Shown: piece by piece, positions 49,642 through 62,596 of the stretch
Layout of the letters: every line of letters begins with the position of its first letter
Numbering within the stretch: the stretch's first letter is position 1
Position numbers and translations under genes: made by a program
NCBI RefSeq assembly: GCF_002865645.1
Contig: NW_020194684.1
Span: 3,697,952 to 3,761,951 of the forward strand
Reading direction: 5' to 3'
Source: Hyaloscypha bicolor E
Lineage: Eukaryota > Ascomycota > Leotiomycetes > Helotiales > Hyaloscyphaceae
Length of the DNA stretch: 64,000 nt
Notes under the pieces: generated by a model
What the model saw: the letters and a program-made list of their open reading frames with translations, nothing else
Told to the model about the DNA's origin: nothing
The model's database searches: none

Positions 49642-52009
49642 TATTTATAATATTTATAAATTAAATAAATTATTATTAATAAATTACTTTCTAGTATCTA
49701 TTATAATTTAATTAAAAGAGCCTAAATAGATATTAATCTAATATTATTTTAGAATATCCTAAATATATAAGATACTAATATTTTATAATTATTAGCCGGT
49801 TTAATATTAAATATTTTTATTAATAATATAAAATATTAATAATAATAAAATATTTAAAATATTATATTATAAATATATAATATCTAATAAAAATAATAAA
49901 ATAGTTAGTAAAATCATTAATATAGATTTCTAGTTTATTTATATTAGCTAAACTAAATAAAAATAGAGTTTTTATAAATATAATATAGAATTATATTTAC
50001 CTAATTAGTATTTTTACTATTATAAATCTAATAGAAAATATGAATTTAATACTAAACTAGATATTAATTTAATTTTTAATAGTTTTATTAAGTTTAATAT
50101 TATTATTAGTTTATTATAAAGCTTAGAATTAATTAGAATTAGTAATTAAGAATTTAAAAGTTCTAATATTAATTATAATTTTATAAAAGTAATAGATATT
50201 ATATCTAGAAATATTTTTTATTATTAGTTCTATTAATAATTTATTAGATTTCAAGATATAATTTTTATTTATTAATTAATATATAAAAGAAAAGAAAACT
50301 AAAATTATTTATAAGAATATTAGTTATAGTTATTAATATAATAGAAATAGCTAAAAGGCTTTTAACTAAAATAAAATAGAAATTTAAATACTAATTCTTT
50401 ATTTTATTTATTAATATTAGAAAAGCCTTAAAAGTATTACCTAAATAATTCTTTTTATTATTATTTTTGTTATTTTTATAATATTTTTCTCTTTTAATTT
50501 TAGCTACTAGTTATAAATAACTATTATTAAACTTTTTATTAAATTAATAAAGATTTCGGGTTCTAAACCAAGTTTTTTTAGTTTCTTATTTCTCTAATAT
50601 ATATTTCTAGAAATAGTATTCGAATCTTTTATATATAAAATATAATTTATTCGAATAATTATTATAATTATAGAACTTATAGCTATTTAAATAACTATTT
50701 TAAAAGCTATAATTATAATTAGAATTAGATTAATAATTTTCGAATAAATAATTATTTAATTATTTTCTTAAATAATATTATTAATTAATAAAAAGAACTT
50801 CGGTATTAATCTATTACTTTTTTTTATAAGTAATAATAAATAATTAGAACTTATTAATAAATTAAACAAAATTAGAAAAAGAATTCGAAACTATATATTA
50901 ATATACTAGTATATCTTAATAAGAAATAATAATTTTATTATATAAGAATTTAGTATTTTATAAAGCAAGTATTAGTCTATATTATAATTTATATAAATTA
51001 TTAATTAATAATTAAATGAATTCAAATATTATCTTTTCGGGATATTAAGCTATTATAATTATTATAATAATAATATTCTATTTATCTAAGTTTTAATATT
51101 AGAAATTAGAGCTTTTAAAAAAGTTATAAATATTTATATAAGTATTTTTATATATATATTAAAAGAACTAGTTATTATAAAAGTAATTTTATATTAGTTT
51201 ATTTAATATAATAGAGAAAGCTTTTATTAATATCTTTTATAAAAGCTTTATATATTAGTAAATATTAAAAAAAAAATTTAATTAAAACTATTATTAATTC
51301 TATTATATTTCTATATTTTAATATATATTTTTACTATTTCTCTAATTAGCTTTATAATAAGAAAGCTATTTAAAAAAAAAAAGTAATAGAAATCTATTAT
51401 TACTAGCTTTCTATAATCTAATACTAGTAAAAGTAATTATAGATAATAAAGAAATATAAGTAATAATTAGTTTAATATATTAATTTATTATAATATTATT
51501 ATTAAAAGATATATATAAGAAAGTAATAAGACCTATATTAAGATTTAGTTTAGTAATAATAATATTAGTTATAATTTAAATATTTTTTTTCTAAATAGTA
51601 TTAGCTAAGAACTATATAATAATAAGTTCTTTATTATTATATTTAATATAAATACCGCTGTATTATAAGATAGCTTATAATTAATCTAATTAATTAAGTA
51701 CTTTAAAATCAAAATTATTAAAATTATTTTTAAATAATTTCTAGTAATTATTATTAGTTAATTTCTTTACCTTATACTAGAATAGTCTAATATTAAAATA
51801 GTCTAGAACTTCCTTATTATTATAAATAATTAGATTAATATTACTTTTTTACTTTTTTATTTATATATATTTATTTTATAATTCTATTATATTAAATTTT
51901 TAAGGCTAAGCCTTTTCTAATATATATATATATATATATAATTTATATTAAAAGGAATTTAAAGATAAGGTAATTCGTAATAAGTTTATAAAAAGAATTT
52001 AATAATAAA

Positions 52010-52200
52010 GGTATTTAGATATTTAGATATTTAAATATTTAAATATTTAGATATTTAGATATTTAGATATTTAGATATTTAGATATTTAGATATTTAGAT
52101 ATTCAGATATTTAGATATTTAGTAAAGATATTTAGATATTCAGATATCTAGATATTTAATAGAAATATTCAAATACCCAAATACCTAAATATTCAGATAC
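52010..52200. repeat. GATATTTAG array in the Copia D leader
   Basis: More than ten 9-bp units; the RIP-decayed counterpart of the GGTATCTGG array in Copia C at 27690-27915. Confidence 0.7.
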
Positions 52201-52495
52201 TTATTAAAGGTATTAAAATAAATATTGAAATAAATATTTCGCTCTTAAAAATTTCATTTATAATAAGAAATTTAAAAAGTGAAATATTATAATTCCGAGA
52301 AATTCTAAAGCTTTAAAGAACTCAATTTAATAATAAAATCAAAGTTATAATTAAAGAACTTTAAAAGTATATATAAGATATATATTTCGGAGAAAGGATC
52401 TCGTAAATTCGAATATTATATAAATAGAAAAGATAATTTCCAAGAAAATAGTTTTAGGACTAAAAGAAATTAGTTTTAAAAAATAGTAAATAATT

Positions 52496-52552
52496 AAATA
52501 GTTAAATAGTTAAATAGTTAAATAGTTAAATAGTTAAATAGTTAAATAGATA
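52496..52552. repeat. AGTTAAAT octamer array
   Basis: About seven units of AATAGTTA in the Copia D leader; a shorter related stretch lies near 27405-27430 in Copia C. Confidence 0.7.
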
Positions 52553-52830
52553 ACTATTTATTAATTAATAAAAACTAGAGTTAGTTTTTTTTTAGGCTAC
52601 CGGATACTTTTTTATAAAATTAATAAATAATTTCTTTTTTTAATAAAATAGTTATTAGTTCTTAATAAAAGCTAGCTATTTATTTTCTTTTTTAGGCTAC
52701 TAGATACTTTATAGAATTAATAAATAATTCCCTCTTTTAATATAAACTAGATTAATTTTATTATAGGCTATTAGATATTTCTTTAGCTTAAAAAATTCTA
52801 TTTTCTAATTTATATATATAAACTAATTAA

Positions 52831-53132
52831 TATTAATTTACTAGTAATATATAATACTATTATATAAGATATATAAAATATAGATATATTAAATTAATAA
52901 AATAATTAATATTTAGAAATAAGAATTATAGTATTATAATATTAATATATAATTCCTAAATTTATTAAGCCTAATAAAATCTAGTTTACTAATCGAATAA
53001 TTTATAAAATATAAAATTATATAATTATATCTTGTATTTTATATTTTATATTTTATATTTTATTATTTATATCTCGTTTTCTGAATTTTATAACTATATA
53101 TATAACTTCTAAAAAAAATAGTTATATTAATA
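52831..53132 (-). repeat. Copia D LTR (right copy)
   Basis: 302 bp, reverse-oriented, the same length as both Copia C LTRs; followed by ATTAG at 53133-53137. Confidence 0.82.
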
Positions 53133-53137
53133 ATTAG

Positions 53138-54500
53138 AATTAATAAAATTTATAATATTAGTAATTTCTATTACTTTTAATATATTATAATTACTAATAT
53201 TAAAAGATATTATTAGTTTAATCTAATATAAATAAAATAGCTTAATTTATAAATTAAAGAAAATATTATAATATTTTATTACTAGAATTTATTTTAAAAA
53301 AGAATACTTTTAGCTAGTTATTTTATTAAACTTATTTAATTATTTAATTTTATATTTATTAAATAATACCTAAAATAATATTAATTTAAAATAAATACTA
53401 TATTTTTATTTTTTTTATTACTAGTTTAAAAAAGATTATCTAATATAAAAACTAAATAAAATAAGCTTATGAGTTTTTTATTATTAATAATACTAATATT
53501 ATATTTAATTCAAATATTTACTTCTATTAAAAAATAGCCCATTTAGCTATAGTATTTCTATTAAAAATATCGAGAAATAAAATCGCGAATATAATTATAA
53601 ATATATCTTATATATATAAGAAAATAGTTTTTAAAAACTTTTAATTAAAGTTACTAATAGTACTATTTTAGCTAATATTAAATCTAAAATAAAAAGTATT
53701 ATAAAATAAAGAAATATTTATTTTTACGAGAAATTTAAGAAATAAATATATAAGATTATATTATTTATAATTATAAGGCTTTTATTATAGATTATTTCTT
53801 AGAGCTAATTAATATATTTTTAGTAATATAAACTAAAATATTAATAGTAAAATAATATTAATTAAAAGACTATTTTTTAAAAACTATTAAAATCGTTTTT
53901 AGAATTAATTAAATAAACTAATTTATAATAGAGCTTATATAAGAAATTAGATATATTATTTTTTAAATAAATACTTCTCGAATATAATAAACTAATAATA
54001 TATTAATAACTATTTATATTAATATAAATTAAATTAATTAAATTTAAACTAATATTAAAACTATTTTCTTTTTATAAAATTTATTTACTAGTTCTTTTCT
54101 TTATTTTAATACTATATTAAAATTTCTTTATATTAGCTATTTTAATTAAGTTTATTTAGACTTTCTAATATTAATTAAAACTTTAAATAGTATTTATAGA
54201 AAATAGAGGAAATTTATTTAGTTTAGTATATAAGATATTATATTAATTAATACTTTTTATATTTTATTTTTCTAATATTAACTCTTTTATTTATTTAATA
54301 GTATTTTATTATATATTTAATTTCTTGCCTTAAATACTATTTCTTTTAATCCTATATAATTTATATTAGAATAAACTAAGAGTTTAGCTAAAAAGAGCCT
54401 ATTTAATTTATTTTGCTTATATATATATATATTATTATTATTACTTAACTACTCTTATAATATAAGAGCTTTAGTAATTCTTATTTAAGCTCTTTAATAA
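53138..54500. other. AT-rich RIP-degraded sequence right of Copia D
   Basis: Continuation of the DNA into which D inserted. No frame or paired repeat is recognised. Composition turns gene-like at about 54490-54540. Confidence 0.5.
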
Positions 54501-54629
54501 GAGGGATCTAAAATCTACTCCGGTAAGAACCTGAAATAGAGCAGAAACCGATTCCCGGGGCAAAAATTCAGTAAGGAAACTATAGCCGAGTATGCAGGAG
54601 GCCAAAATAGGTCCTATATTATAGTATGC

Positions 54630-54730
54630 AGGCCTGACTCAGACGTGCTCAGGATACTCAGGCTTTGCTTGGGCTCAGCTCAGGCTCTGCTCACCCTCAG
54701 CTCAGGTATGCTCACCCTCAGCTTAGGTTA
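54630..54730. repeat. CTCAGC-type simple repeat
   Basis: Degenerate direct copies of GCTCAGCTCAGGCTCTGCTC and GCTCACCCTCAGCTYAGG units at the island edge. The rest of 54500-55000 shows no gene. Confidence 0.6.
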
Positions 54731-55004
54731 AAGCAGCAGTTGCTCACGTCCGCAGACTAAAACGGAAGCAGCGAGAGGGAAAATTAATCCTGAGTCTAAG
54801 GGAATTCAGTCGCTAAATTTATGTGTAGACGATGGCTTTCAATATTTGAATTGAAACAAATCCCTCTTAAATTATCTGTTTTTGATGCCCTATGTAAGGA
54901 GTGAGACAATTACAACATTCCTCTCATGGTCTCGCTGAGGGGTTGGGTGTTTGTATGGGTATCAAGATTCATGAATTTTATTTCTCTACAGCGATCCTTT
55001 CGGA

Positions 55005-58000
55005 TCATGAGCTAGATGGGTTGGCATGACTCTGACACCAATTGACCCACTCCACAAAGAACGCAGCCTGCATCTTGACCTCACCCGCCACCCACGCAAC
55101 CTGGCTGTCCCGATACACACCCGCAATCTTCTTGACGCTTCCCTTATCAACTTTGTACATGCTTGACGCAACAAGTAGGCTTGCGCTGCTGGCTGCTTTA
55201 GCAAACATATGCGATGGGTCTTTCGATGCTTCGAGGTGGATGGCTTTCAGGAGTTTTGTTTGCTCGGAGATGTTCACCGATAGCGCATCCTCAGACTTCT
55301 TGGCTGCTCGGGAGGCTTTGGAGAAAGCGAGGATGATGTTGTGTGCTTTCTCCGCCAGCTGCTTCGTTTTCGTCATGCGGATCAACTGCAACAGCGGAAG
55401 CAATAAGTTGAACGCCAAGTGATTAGCGGCTTGCTTCTTAACGTAGATCTCCAAGAGGTCGAGAACGCGGGACTTGAAGTTGACCACTGTTTCCTTTGCG
55501 TCTTTCTGTTCTTGTTTCTTGTTTGGGACTTTCTTGCGTTGAGAGAAGATTTCCACAAGCTTGGAGTCGAGGGCCATCATTTCGGAGTCGGTCATGTCGG
55601 CATCGCTGTCTGATTCTTCGTCACCTTGTTGGAGAACGCGAGTCCCGAGGGCCTTGGCAAGAGCTTCGTCGAGCTTTTTGGCTTCTTCGTCATCTTCTCC
55701 TTCGTTGTCTGATTCGGCTTCCCCGTCATCATCGCCGTCTTCTGAGTCTTCCTCGGCCAAGTGGCTGTTTAGATGTCCTTCATCACCGTTCATATCCACA
55801 ACCTTAACATCTGAATCTAACTCATCATCACTGCCTTCCTCCATAAAATCTCCATCCTCTGGTTCTTGATCAAATAATTGTTGCTGGCCTCTCAAACTCT
55901 CATCAGGTTCGAGGACATCGGTCATAAGTTTCAAGCCACCGGCTGTCATCTCTGTCATAAATGCACCGAACACATGTTGCGTTACTTTTCGCAGTAATGC
56001 TGATGGCTTCGAGATAAATGAGAGCAGAAGCTCTACTAGTACTTCCGAAGCATCTGCATCAGAACTCTCGGTATCCTTGTGGCGGATGAGTTTGTCGTAG
56101 CAGTGTTTCAGTTCCTCGAGGATAGTTACTGCTTCAGGCTCACCATTGTAAAGCTGGAAGATGACCAGAGAGTACAAGAGAGTCAATGCCTGTAGCGGTG
56201 CCTTCTTCTCAGGCTTTGCTTTCTCGATCTTCATAAGAATCTTCTCCAAGGTGGAAATCGCTTGGTCTTTGGCACCAACTATGCCATTGTCCATTTCCAC
56301 GGCATCCGGGGAAAAGCTATGAAGTAGATTGCACGGAAATGAATATCCTTTCAAATCAGCCAGGAGATGAGCGAAGGCTGACGTGAGTCGATTGCGAAAA
56401 ATCGTTCGGGTCTTGCCAGACAATGATGGCTGAAATTCGGATTCTTGGCCATATCCGAATTTTGCAAGTAATGGCAGTGCTTGTTCTTCAATCCAAGAGA
56501 TGTCTTTAGATTCGTCCAGGACATTGACTTTACGAATCATATTCAGCAAGTAGTCACCAAGGAGCTGTCGCCGCATTTCTGCTTCCTTGTTGACTTCGGG
56601 GTCGGCTCTGGTTTTGTCAGCATTGACAACTTTGAGATTACCACTACTTACCCGTCAACAGACAAAGCTGGTTCCAGTAGCGCCTTGATCACAGCAATTG
56701 CATTTTTATCGTCCGTCAAACCTAACAGCTTCTCAACGGTCTTGGTCTTCGTGATCTTATCGAAATTGTAGGTTCCATATCCTCCAATAATACGCGGAAG
56801 GATGATAACAAGAAGTTTCGGGTCAGTCTCCACACTCCGAATCAGAATTTTCAAGGACTTGTCTGCCGCACGATTCAGGAATCGATCCTTCTCCTGAACG
56901 TGATTGATCAAACAGCGCACAAGATTGTGGCTAAAGATACTCGAGATGAGTTTGCCGTATGTTGCCGATTCTTGGAGAACATGCTGGAAGAGTAAAAATC
57001 CCCAGAATTTGCGCTCTCTGGAGGCACTCGCAGAGAAGAGATTTTCTGGAACACATTAGCCTATAAATTCAATTCGCCAAACGGGTCCTGACCATCTACA
57101 GCCACTTTCCAGAAGTTCTCAAACTCCGACTTTATACCATGCTTCTTCTCTTTCGCTGCAGCTGCATACTGTGCCAACACAACCTTCCACACAAAGTGGA
57201 GCTGTGGGTTCCAATTGCCAGTTTGTTTTGCTTGCTTGGTCTTGTCCGACTCATCCTCATTCGAGCTCTCCTTCAATGCCTTTGCAAGAGATTTCAGATG
57301 TTCCAGTGGATTTCCGCTTTGACCCCAGGGCTTAGTAGGAAACTTCATGTCTGAAAAGTGATTCTTTGCCGTGAGCCAAATGCCAACGCCCTCAGGAGAC
57401 TGCGCCAGTCCAGTATCATGTAATGATTCCAAAGTATGTTCTGCTTGGCTCTGGTTCATTTGCGCAAGCGCTTCGACAATGACCCAGCCACATTCCTCTC
57501 GAATCCATGGTTTCTTCTTTGCGAGCTCCAATAACTTTCCCAGAATAGTGTCCCATCGATTGTCGTCCTCACCGTCTCCAAACAGGACCTTCGCTCGCAC
57601 AAAACTTTGTAGACCAAATAACAACCCTAGGAAATGGTCTTTCTCTTCCTGCCCGCTAAGGTCTCCGTCTGGTTTCGTCTTCGCAACCAGAAACCCAAGG
57701 ACTTTTTCGAACGTCAAGCCCGTGTACTTCTGGGCTGCAAGATCCTTCTCGCCCAACAGCTGTGCCAATAGTTCTGTCAGAACAACGCTGAACCCCAATC
57801 TCGCACCCTTCCTGCCACTTGCCAGTCCGCGAAACAATCTTCGCTCAAGATGTCGCTGCAGCGTTGACTCTGCCACACCATTCCCTCCCAGCAAACCCTC
57901 AACAATGGCATTGGCGGCATTAAGTCGTTCCGAACTATCTTCGCTGCTTAGAATATCATAAAGTTGAACTTCTCTTTTCAGAACTGCGCCTTTCGGGTTG

Positions 58001-58152
58001 TCGACGAACGCAGAGGTATCGAGAGGAGTTGGTACGGTCGAAGGTTTCGAGGATGATTTTGACGACGTCGTTTCGATATTCTTCTGTTGTTTCTTGGGAT
58101 CAGGTGCGCCCGCAGAAGCATCGTGCGCCGTGCGTTTACGTTTGCTGCCCAT
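55005..58152 (-). CDS. POL5: DNA polymerase V / MYBBP1A-like nucleolar protein
   Basis: Three exons (58152-57093, 57045-56652, 56607-55005) joined over introns of 47 and 44 nt give about 1018 residues, close to the 1022 of yeast Pol5. The N-terminus is lysine-rich (MGSKRKRTAHDAS..PKKQQK). It is followed by the HEAT-like helical body with LLFGLQSFVRAKVLFGD, SASRERKFWGFLLFQHVLQE and KSLKILIRSVETDPKLLVII, and a long Asp/Glu/Ser-rich stretch at about 734-825 typical of the family, then a helical C-terminus ending WVNWCQSHANPSSS. Pol5 is an essential nucleolar factor of rRNA synthesis and 60S biogenesis in yeast; despite the name it is not a replicative polymerase. Splice choice is set by frame continuity; donor GTCAGG of intron 1 is less usual. 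The gene is intact and unaffected by RIP, 0.5 kb from the AT-rich block. Confidence 0.93.
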
Positions 58153-58584
58153 TTTTGGTTTAATTCGAGGTCACGAAGACCTCCCAAGACATTGCTGGTG
58201 AAGCTTTCCGAAATTTATTTTGCAGTCAATCTGCCAATCTTCACCGCCTTCGCTTTTCTGTTTCGGTTACTAGACCTATATGCCCGGCTCACGTGATAGC
58301 AGGGGTCTCGCTGGACGACACCCTTCTCATTCGATGTTCATTTTTGCTATTCTATACTCTATAGTCCACAAAGGATAATATTATCCAGCCTCTATCAAGC
58401 TTGGCTCCTAAAGAGATTATCAGCACGTGATGTGCATCCGAAACGCCCTGCTTGGGATCCTGGCAGATCATGCAGTCTAGGTGTCTGAGCGGGTGGAGCC
58501 TTCTCAAAAGCACACCATCCCCAGTCTTTGGAGCCTGATCATCTCCACCTTGAGATAAATGTCCTAGTTTGAGCCAGTGAGGGG
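58153..58584. promoter_or_regulatory. Divergent intergenic region with two CACGTGA E-boxes
   Basis: CACGTGA occurs at 58290-58296 and 58424-58430, between the divergent POL5-like gene and the plus-strand composite gene. Such E-boxes bind bHLH factors in fungi; a regulatory role is inferred from position only. The region may also hold a short first exon of the plus gene. Confidence 0.3.
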
Positions 58585-61500
58585 TTGTTCGCCCGTCTTT
58601 CAGACAGCCCGGCAACCAATACGGATCCACTCACAGCCATTGGTGCCGTGGCAAGTGTCGTGCAACTCGCCAACACAGCATTGTCCTTATCTAAGAATCT
58701 CTATTCACTGGGGGCTGCTGCGGCCTCAGCCTCGGAAGACATCCAAGTGCTAGCTCAGGACCTTAAAACATTTTCGCAGTCCTTGACTATCCTCTCACGA
58801 CTGCTCGAGGACTCCAAGTCGTGGTACTCGGACGACATCTATCTGCTGACGGCGAGGATCATCAAAGATTGCGCTGAGCTGTACGTCAAGATTGACAAGA
58901 TTTTGGCGAAGCTAGGCAGCAACGGAAACAGCACGCGGAGACTCCGAGTGAAGTTTGTCTACAAGGAGGAACAGATCAAAAAGTTGATAAGGCAGCTCCG
59001 AGACTTGAAAGGGACCTTGGCTACGATTTTGATGAGCCTTCAAGTCGATTTGCAACTTTCTTTGCTGTAAGTATATGAGTAGTGCCATTGCCCAGAGCAG
59101 CTAATGAGGTTCCAGGAACATCTCGAGTTCCAGCAAGATCCAACGGCTGGTGGACAAACCGTTGCAGCCTGAGACAATCAAGACTTTGAAGGAAGCCAAA
59201 GAGGCCGTTGAAGCAGCAAAGTTTCTGCCGAAGTACAGTGAAAGCCCAGAACCAGAACCATTCATCTCTCCACGAAGCATCACGAAACCTCAATCGAATT
59301 CAAATCAGTATCGAGGTGCCGCCGAGCTTGAAAGTATGTCGACCTCAGTTTCTGCTCACGCGGCATCAGGAAGCATTAAGTCCAACACCCCAACGCTCTC
59401 GCATGTATTCAATATCGCTCAGGGCTTTGTGGTGCTGCCATCGACAGCAGAAATGGCATCTTCGCAAGCTACGGAACAAGATAACCCAACTTTAACCATC
59501 AGGAATGCGATTTCGGAAGTGGAACAAAAAAGTATCAAGTCCTCGTCATCAACAGAGAGCTTCAAGAGCGCAATATCGTTGCAAGAGGCGAATATTAATA
59601 TAGCACGTCAAGTCAAAGCAGTTCAAGCAGTGACGCATTCTTTTCGCACGGCCCTTCATATTCTTCACAGTCTAATTGAAAGACGGATGCCAGAAAAGGG
59701 CGGACAAGTTTATGTCGCAGCAAAGGACCTCCAGGATTCATTGTACGATCGCAGCAAAGAGATTGACGGAAAGCATATTGCAAATTTCAAAAAGTATGGG
59801 CAGGTTTACATCGAGAGATTCACATCGAAAGGTAAGTCTCCTCTTCATTGGAAGTTGCTCAAACACTTACATGTGTCCCAGTTTCCGCCAAGCTGCAAGA
59901 CATTAGTTTGACCATCATGCGAGAAGTTGTGATGAGACTGCATGTGTATTCCGCTGAACATGAGGACCTCCTAGAATCGGGCTTCGAAGCTCTTTGCAAG
60001 TGTTCGGAGAATTGTTCCCGCCAAATTCTCGTGTATCTCGAGCGGCTCGTGCCATCCCAAAAAGGACTTTTCGACCATGAACTCTTAGTGGAGCTCCCAG
60101 CGGCCACCGACGAGCATCCTATTCCATCTCCTGGGACTGGGCGACGGTTTCAAGGATGGGACTTGAATATTGGGGAGAAACCGGCCGTTCCGCAGCCTCC
60201 AACCTTGGAGGTATCAGGAAAGAGAATTGCGAAATCAGATTCGTCGTCGGATGAACGACCAGCACTACACCATTTTTGCTGCCTTGAGAATAATGGACCA
60301 GAATTATCGCTTCCCTTCATTGGCTATACTTTTAAACGATTTGACAATTCTATCGCCAACAGGGACACCATTCCCCCTTCAACGTCAACTCCAATACATT
60401 CTGTTCCGCAGACAGAGCCTTTCGTCCTGCCAAATCTCCCTCCTCATTCCCCAACCACCCAAGCGAGGGTTTCGCAAGACTATCCAGTATTCAATCCCAT
60501 TCTTCAAGACTCCGAGTTCCAGACTTTTAACCGTGGAGCCGTTGAACCGAATCCTGATTCCAAGCTCGACGTACTTCAAGACTTCGATTTCGATTCTTTT
60601 CTTCACCAGAACGAAGATGCATCGGGATTCGGTGTCCCTATCAATGCCGGACTTCCAGGTGCTCCCTATTCTCGCAACCAGCGACATGGAAAAGCATATA
60701 ATGGTCAGACTACTATTTCGCCTCCTGAAGAGGAACCTCCAGTCTACGTCAATGCCAAACAATTTCATCGAATCTTGCGACGTCGTGCGGCTAGACAGTC
60801 ACTAGAAGATGAATCTCCCGCCCGGAAACCAGAGGCAGTTCATTCGGACGCGTTGAACGAACAACCCAGGAATAACGAGACGATAGATTCTGCGGCACAA
60901 GCGTTTGGCTCGGTCGCGAGTCCCATTTCTACGTTGCCAGGAAGCCGAACTCAAAGTGAGAAAGGCCTTGCACCGCTTCAAGTTTCGGCTTTTAGCGCGT
61001 CTTCAGGAAGCTATACTATCCCAGCGGATGTGCATCGTGCATCACGGCTACCTGTCGAAAGGCGTGCCCGGAGTCCAGCGGCTTCGGCTTCAGCGAGATT
61101 TCGTGAACGCCGAAGACAGAAAGATAAGGAGGCAATGGAGCGTGGAGCTAACAGAAATGGCGAGAAACTCCCAGGACCGCCAATGGGAGTGCCACTCAGT
61201 TCCTCGCCATCCCAATGTGCCACTCAGCTTCTGTCTTCTGAACTACACCCCATTGCCACTTCCACAGGGCCGTATAATGTCCCGGTTGATGTAATTACAT
61301 CCTCACGATCATTTGACGAGAAGCGAGCTCGCAACGCAGGAGCTTCAGCGCGATTTCGCGCACGCCGAAAGGAGAGGGAGAGGGAGGCGACAGAGAGAGA
61401 AGCAAGAGAGGAAGGGAAGGAGGCTAAAAGAAGCATCGAAAGGCTCTCTGCACCATCTGATGAGGCGTCTTCGATGATTGGAAAAACAGATTCCGAATTT

Positions 61501-62596
61501 CACGGCATAGTTATGAGTGCGAGCCCATATCGCCGAGTACTTGGATATGCAAGGACTGGACCACATCAAACCTTTGCGGCTTCTCCATCGGGTGATAAGC
61601 CAAAACGAAATCTTCTTCCTCCCCTTGCGATCAACTCCTTCACAGGATTGCCACCAACAATTTCAGTGTGCCCACCTCCACCAACACAGCACGCAAGCTC
61701 TCGCCCAGACGTGTGCCTATCTCTTTCACTATCGCAGGATAGCAAGCTTTGGTGGCGGTCATTTGCCTCAACATTACGTTCGAATTTCCCAGCTTTTGAG
61801 GTCCCGCGTTTTGAGTTTTCAACTGAACTTGGTTTCCTGACCAACTTCCCCCTTGACGATGAGAAAATTTGCAAGCAGATTTCGTCCGATATCGAACGTC
61901 TTGGAAGAAGAAACCATCACCACAGGCACCAAGCTGAGGACTTGAACGAAATCTTAGAGATCAGGTCCAATGTCCTACGTATTATGTCTACTATCGACGA
62001 GCAATTGGGCCTCCAAGTCGCGACATTCGGATGGAGTTGTGTGTGTATCTTTCTACATGTAAGCACTAACAACTCTACCACCTCTCTTTCAAAATATCTA
62101 ACATCCGCAGGTTTACGAACGCATCCTGGAGAAGAACTTTATTCCCCCGGAAGCGATTGATTGGACAAATAAGGCTTTCCCTCAATTTCAAGACATCGTC
62201 GCCACCATAGCGCGCTACGCCGTGATGGAGAACCTGTACCAACAATCTGGCGGCGCATTGTCACTTGAATCCGATTACCAATCTGCACTTTTGTCCCTCT
62301 GTTCGAAGATACTGGAATATTTCGCTGTGTCACTCACTCTTGGACGAGCCATGTCAGGGGATGATCACACAACAGGACAGAAACAAGCCTTCGTGGACGC
62401 CTGTGAGCAGCTAATGGAGACAATAAGAGAGAAAGATAGAATATGCCAAGGCTTCCAAGTGGTTGTTGAGGCGAAGGAGGAGAGTGAAAGTGAACCTGAG
62501 GCGGAAATCGAGGATGTGAGCGATGACAGCTGGGAAGAGGTGCGTGTTCCTTCGAGTGAGGACGGGCTCATTGACCTTGATACCGCGATTGTTTGA
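58585..62596 (+). CDS. Composite protein: fungal helical N-domain, NF-YA helix, two bZIP-like basic regions
   Basis: Exons 58585-59066, 59116-59831, 59882-62058 and 62111-62596 join in frame over introns of 49, 50 and 52 nt, about 1286 codons. The N-terminus (DPLTAIGAVASVVQLANTAL, then SEDIQVLAQDLKTFSQSL) matches the helical N-terminal domain common in fungal STAND/signalling proteins. Residues about 686-708 read PVYVNAKQFHRILRRRAARQ, nearly identical to the NF-YA/HAP2 helix that binds the NF-YB/C dimer, but the DNA-contacting second helix (RHxHAMxRPRGxGG) is missing. Two duplicated units at about 791-817 and 878-905 carry RRARSPAASASARFRERR and KRARNAGASARFRARRKERE, like bZIP basic regions, without a clear leucine zipper. 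The C-terminus (from about 1125) is another helical domain ending in an acidic tail. The start is unresolved: the open frame begins at TTG 58585; an ATG at 58470 spliced over a 120-nt intron is one possible model. Confidence 0.78.

Larger units (their letters stand above)
25309..53132 (-). mobile_element. Copia element D, outermost of the retrotransposon nest
   Basis: LTRs in reverse orientation at 25309-25581 (273 bp) and 52831-53132 (302 bp); ATTAG duplicated at 25304-25308 and 53133-53137. Its interior is split by Copia C (26924-46837) and an unclassified insert (about 48004-49641). The remaining pieces, 25582-26918, 46843-48003 and 49642-52830, add up to about 5.7 kb and are the reverse complement of Copia C's interior; for example 26840-26918 matches the complement of about 38500-38580. 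D is more AT-converted than C, consistent with greater age. No intact frame remains. Confidence 0.85.

Noticed and set aside
20050..54500. AT-rich block as mitochondrial DNA or as a centromere
   Set aside because: The content is nuclear RIP-degraded transposons with TSDs, so it is not mitochondrial. A pericentromeric or subtelomeric place cannot be shown from sequence alone.
55042..55869. Plus-strand Ser/Pro- and Arg/Leu-rich frames
   Set aside because: Antisense shadows of the acidic region of the POL5-like gene.
58352..58630. 92-residue minus-strand frame upstream of the composite gene
   Set aside because: No domain and it overlaps the first coding exon and promoter region of the plus-strand gene.
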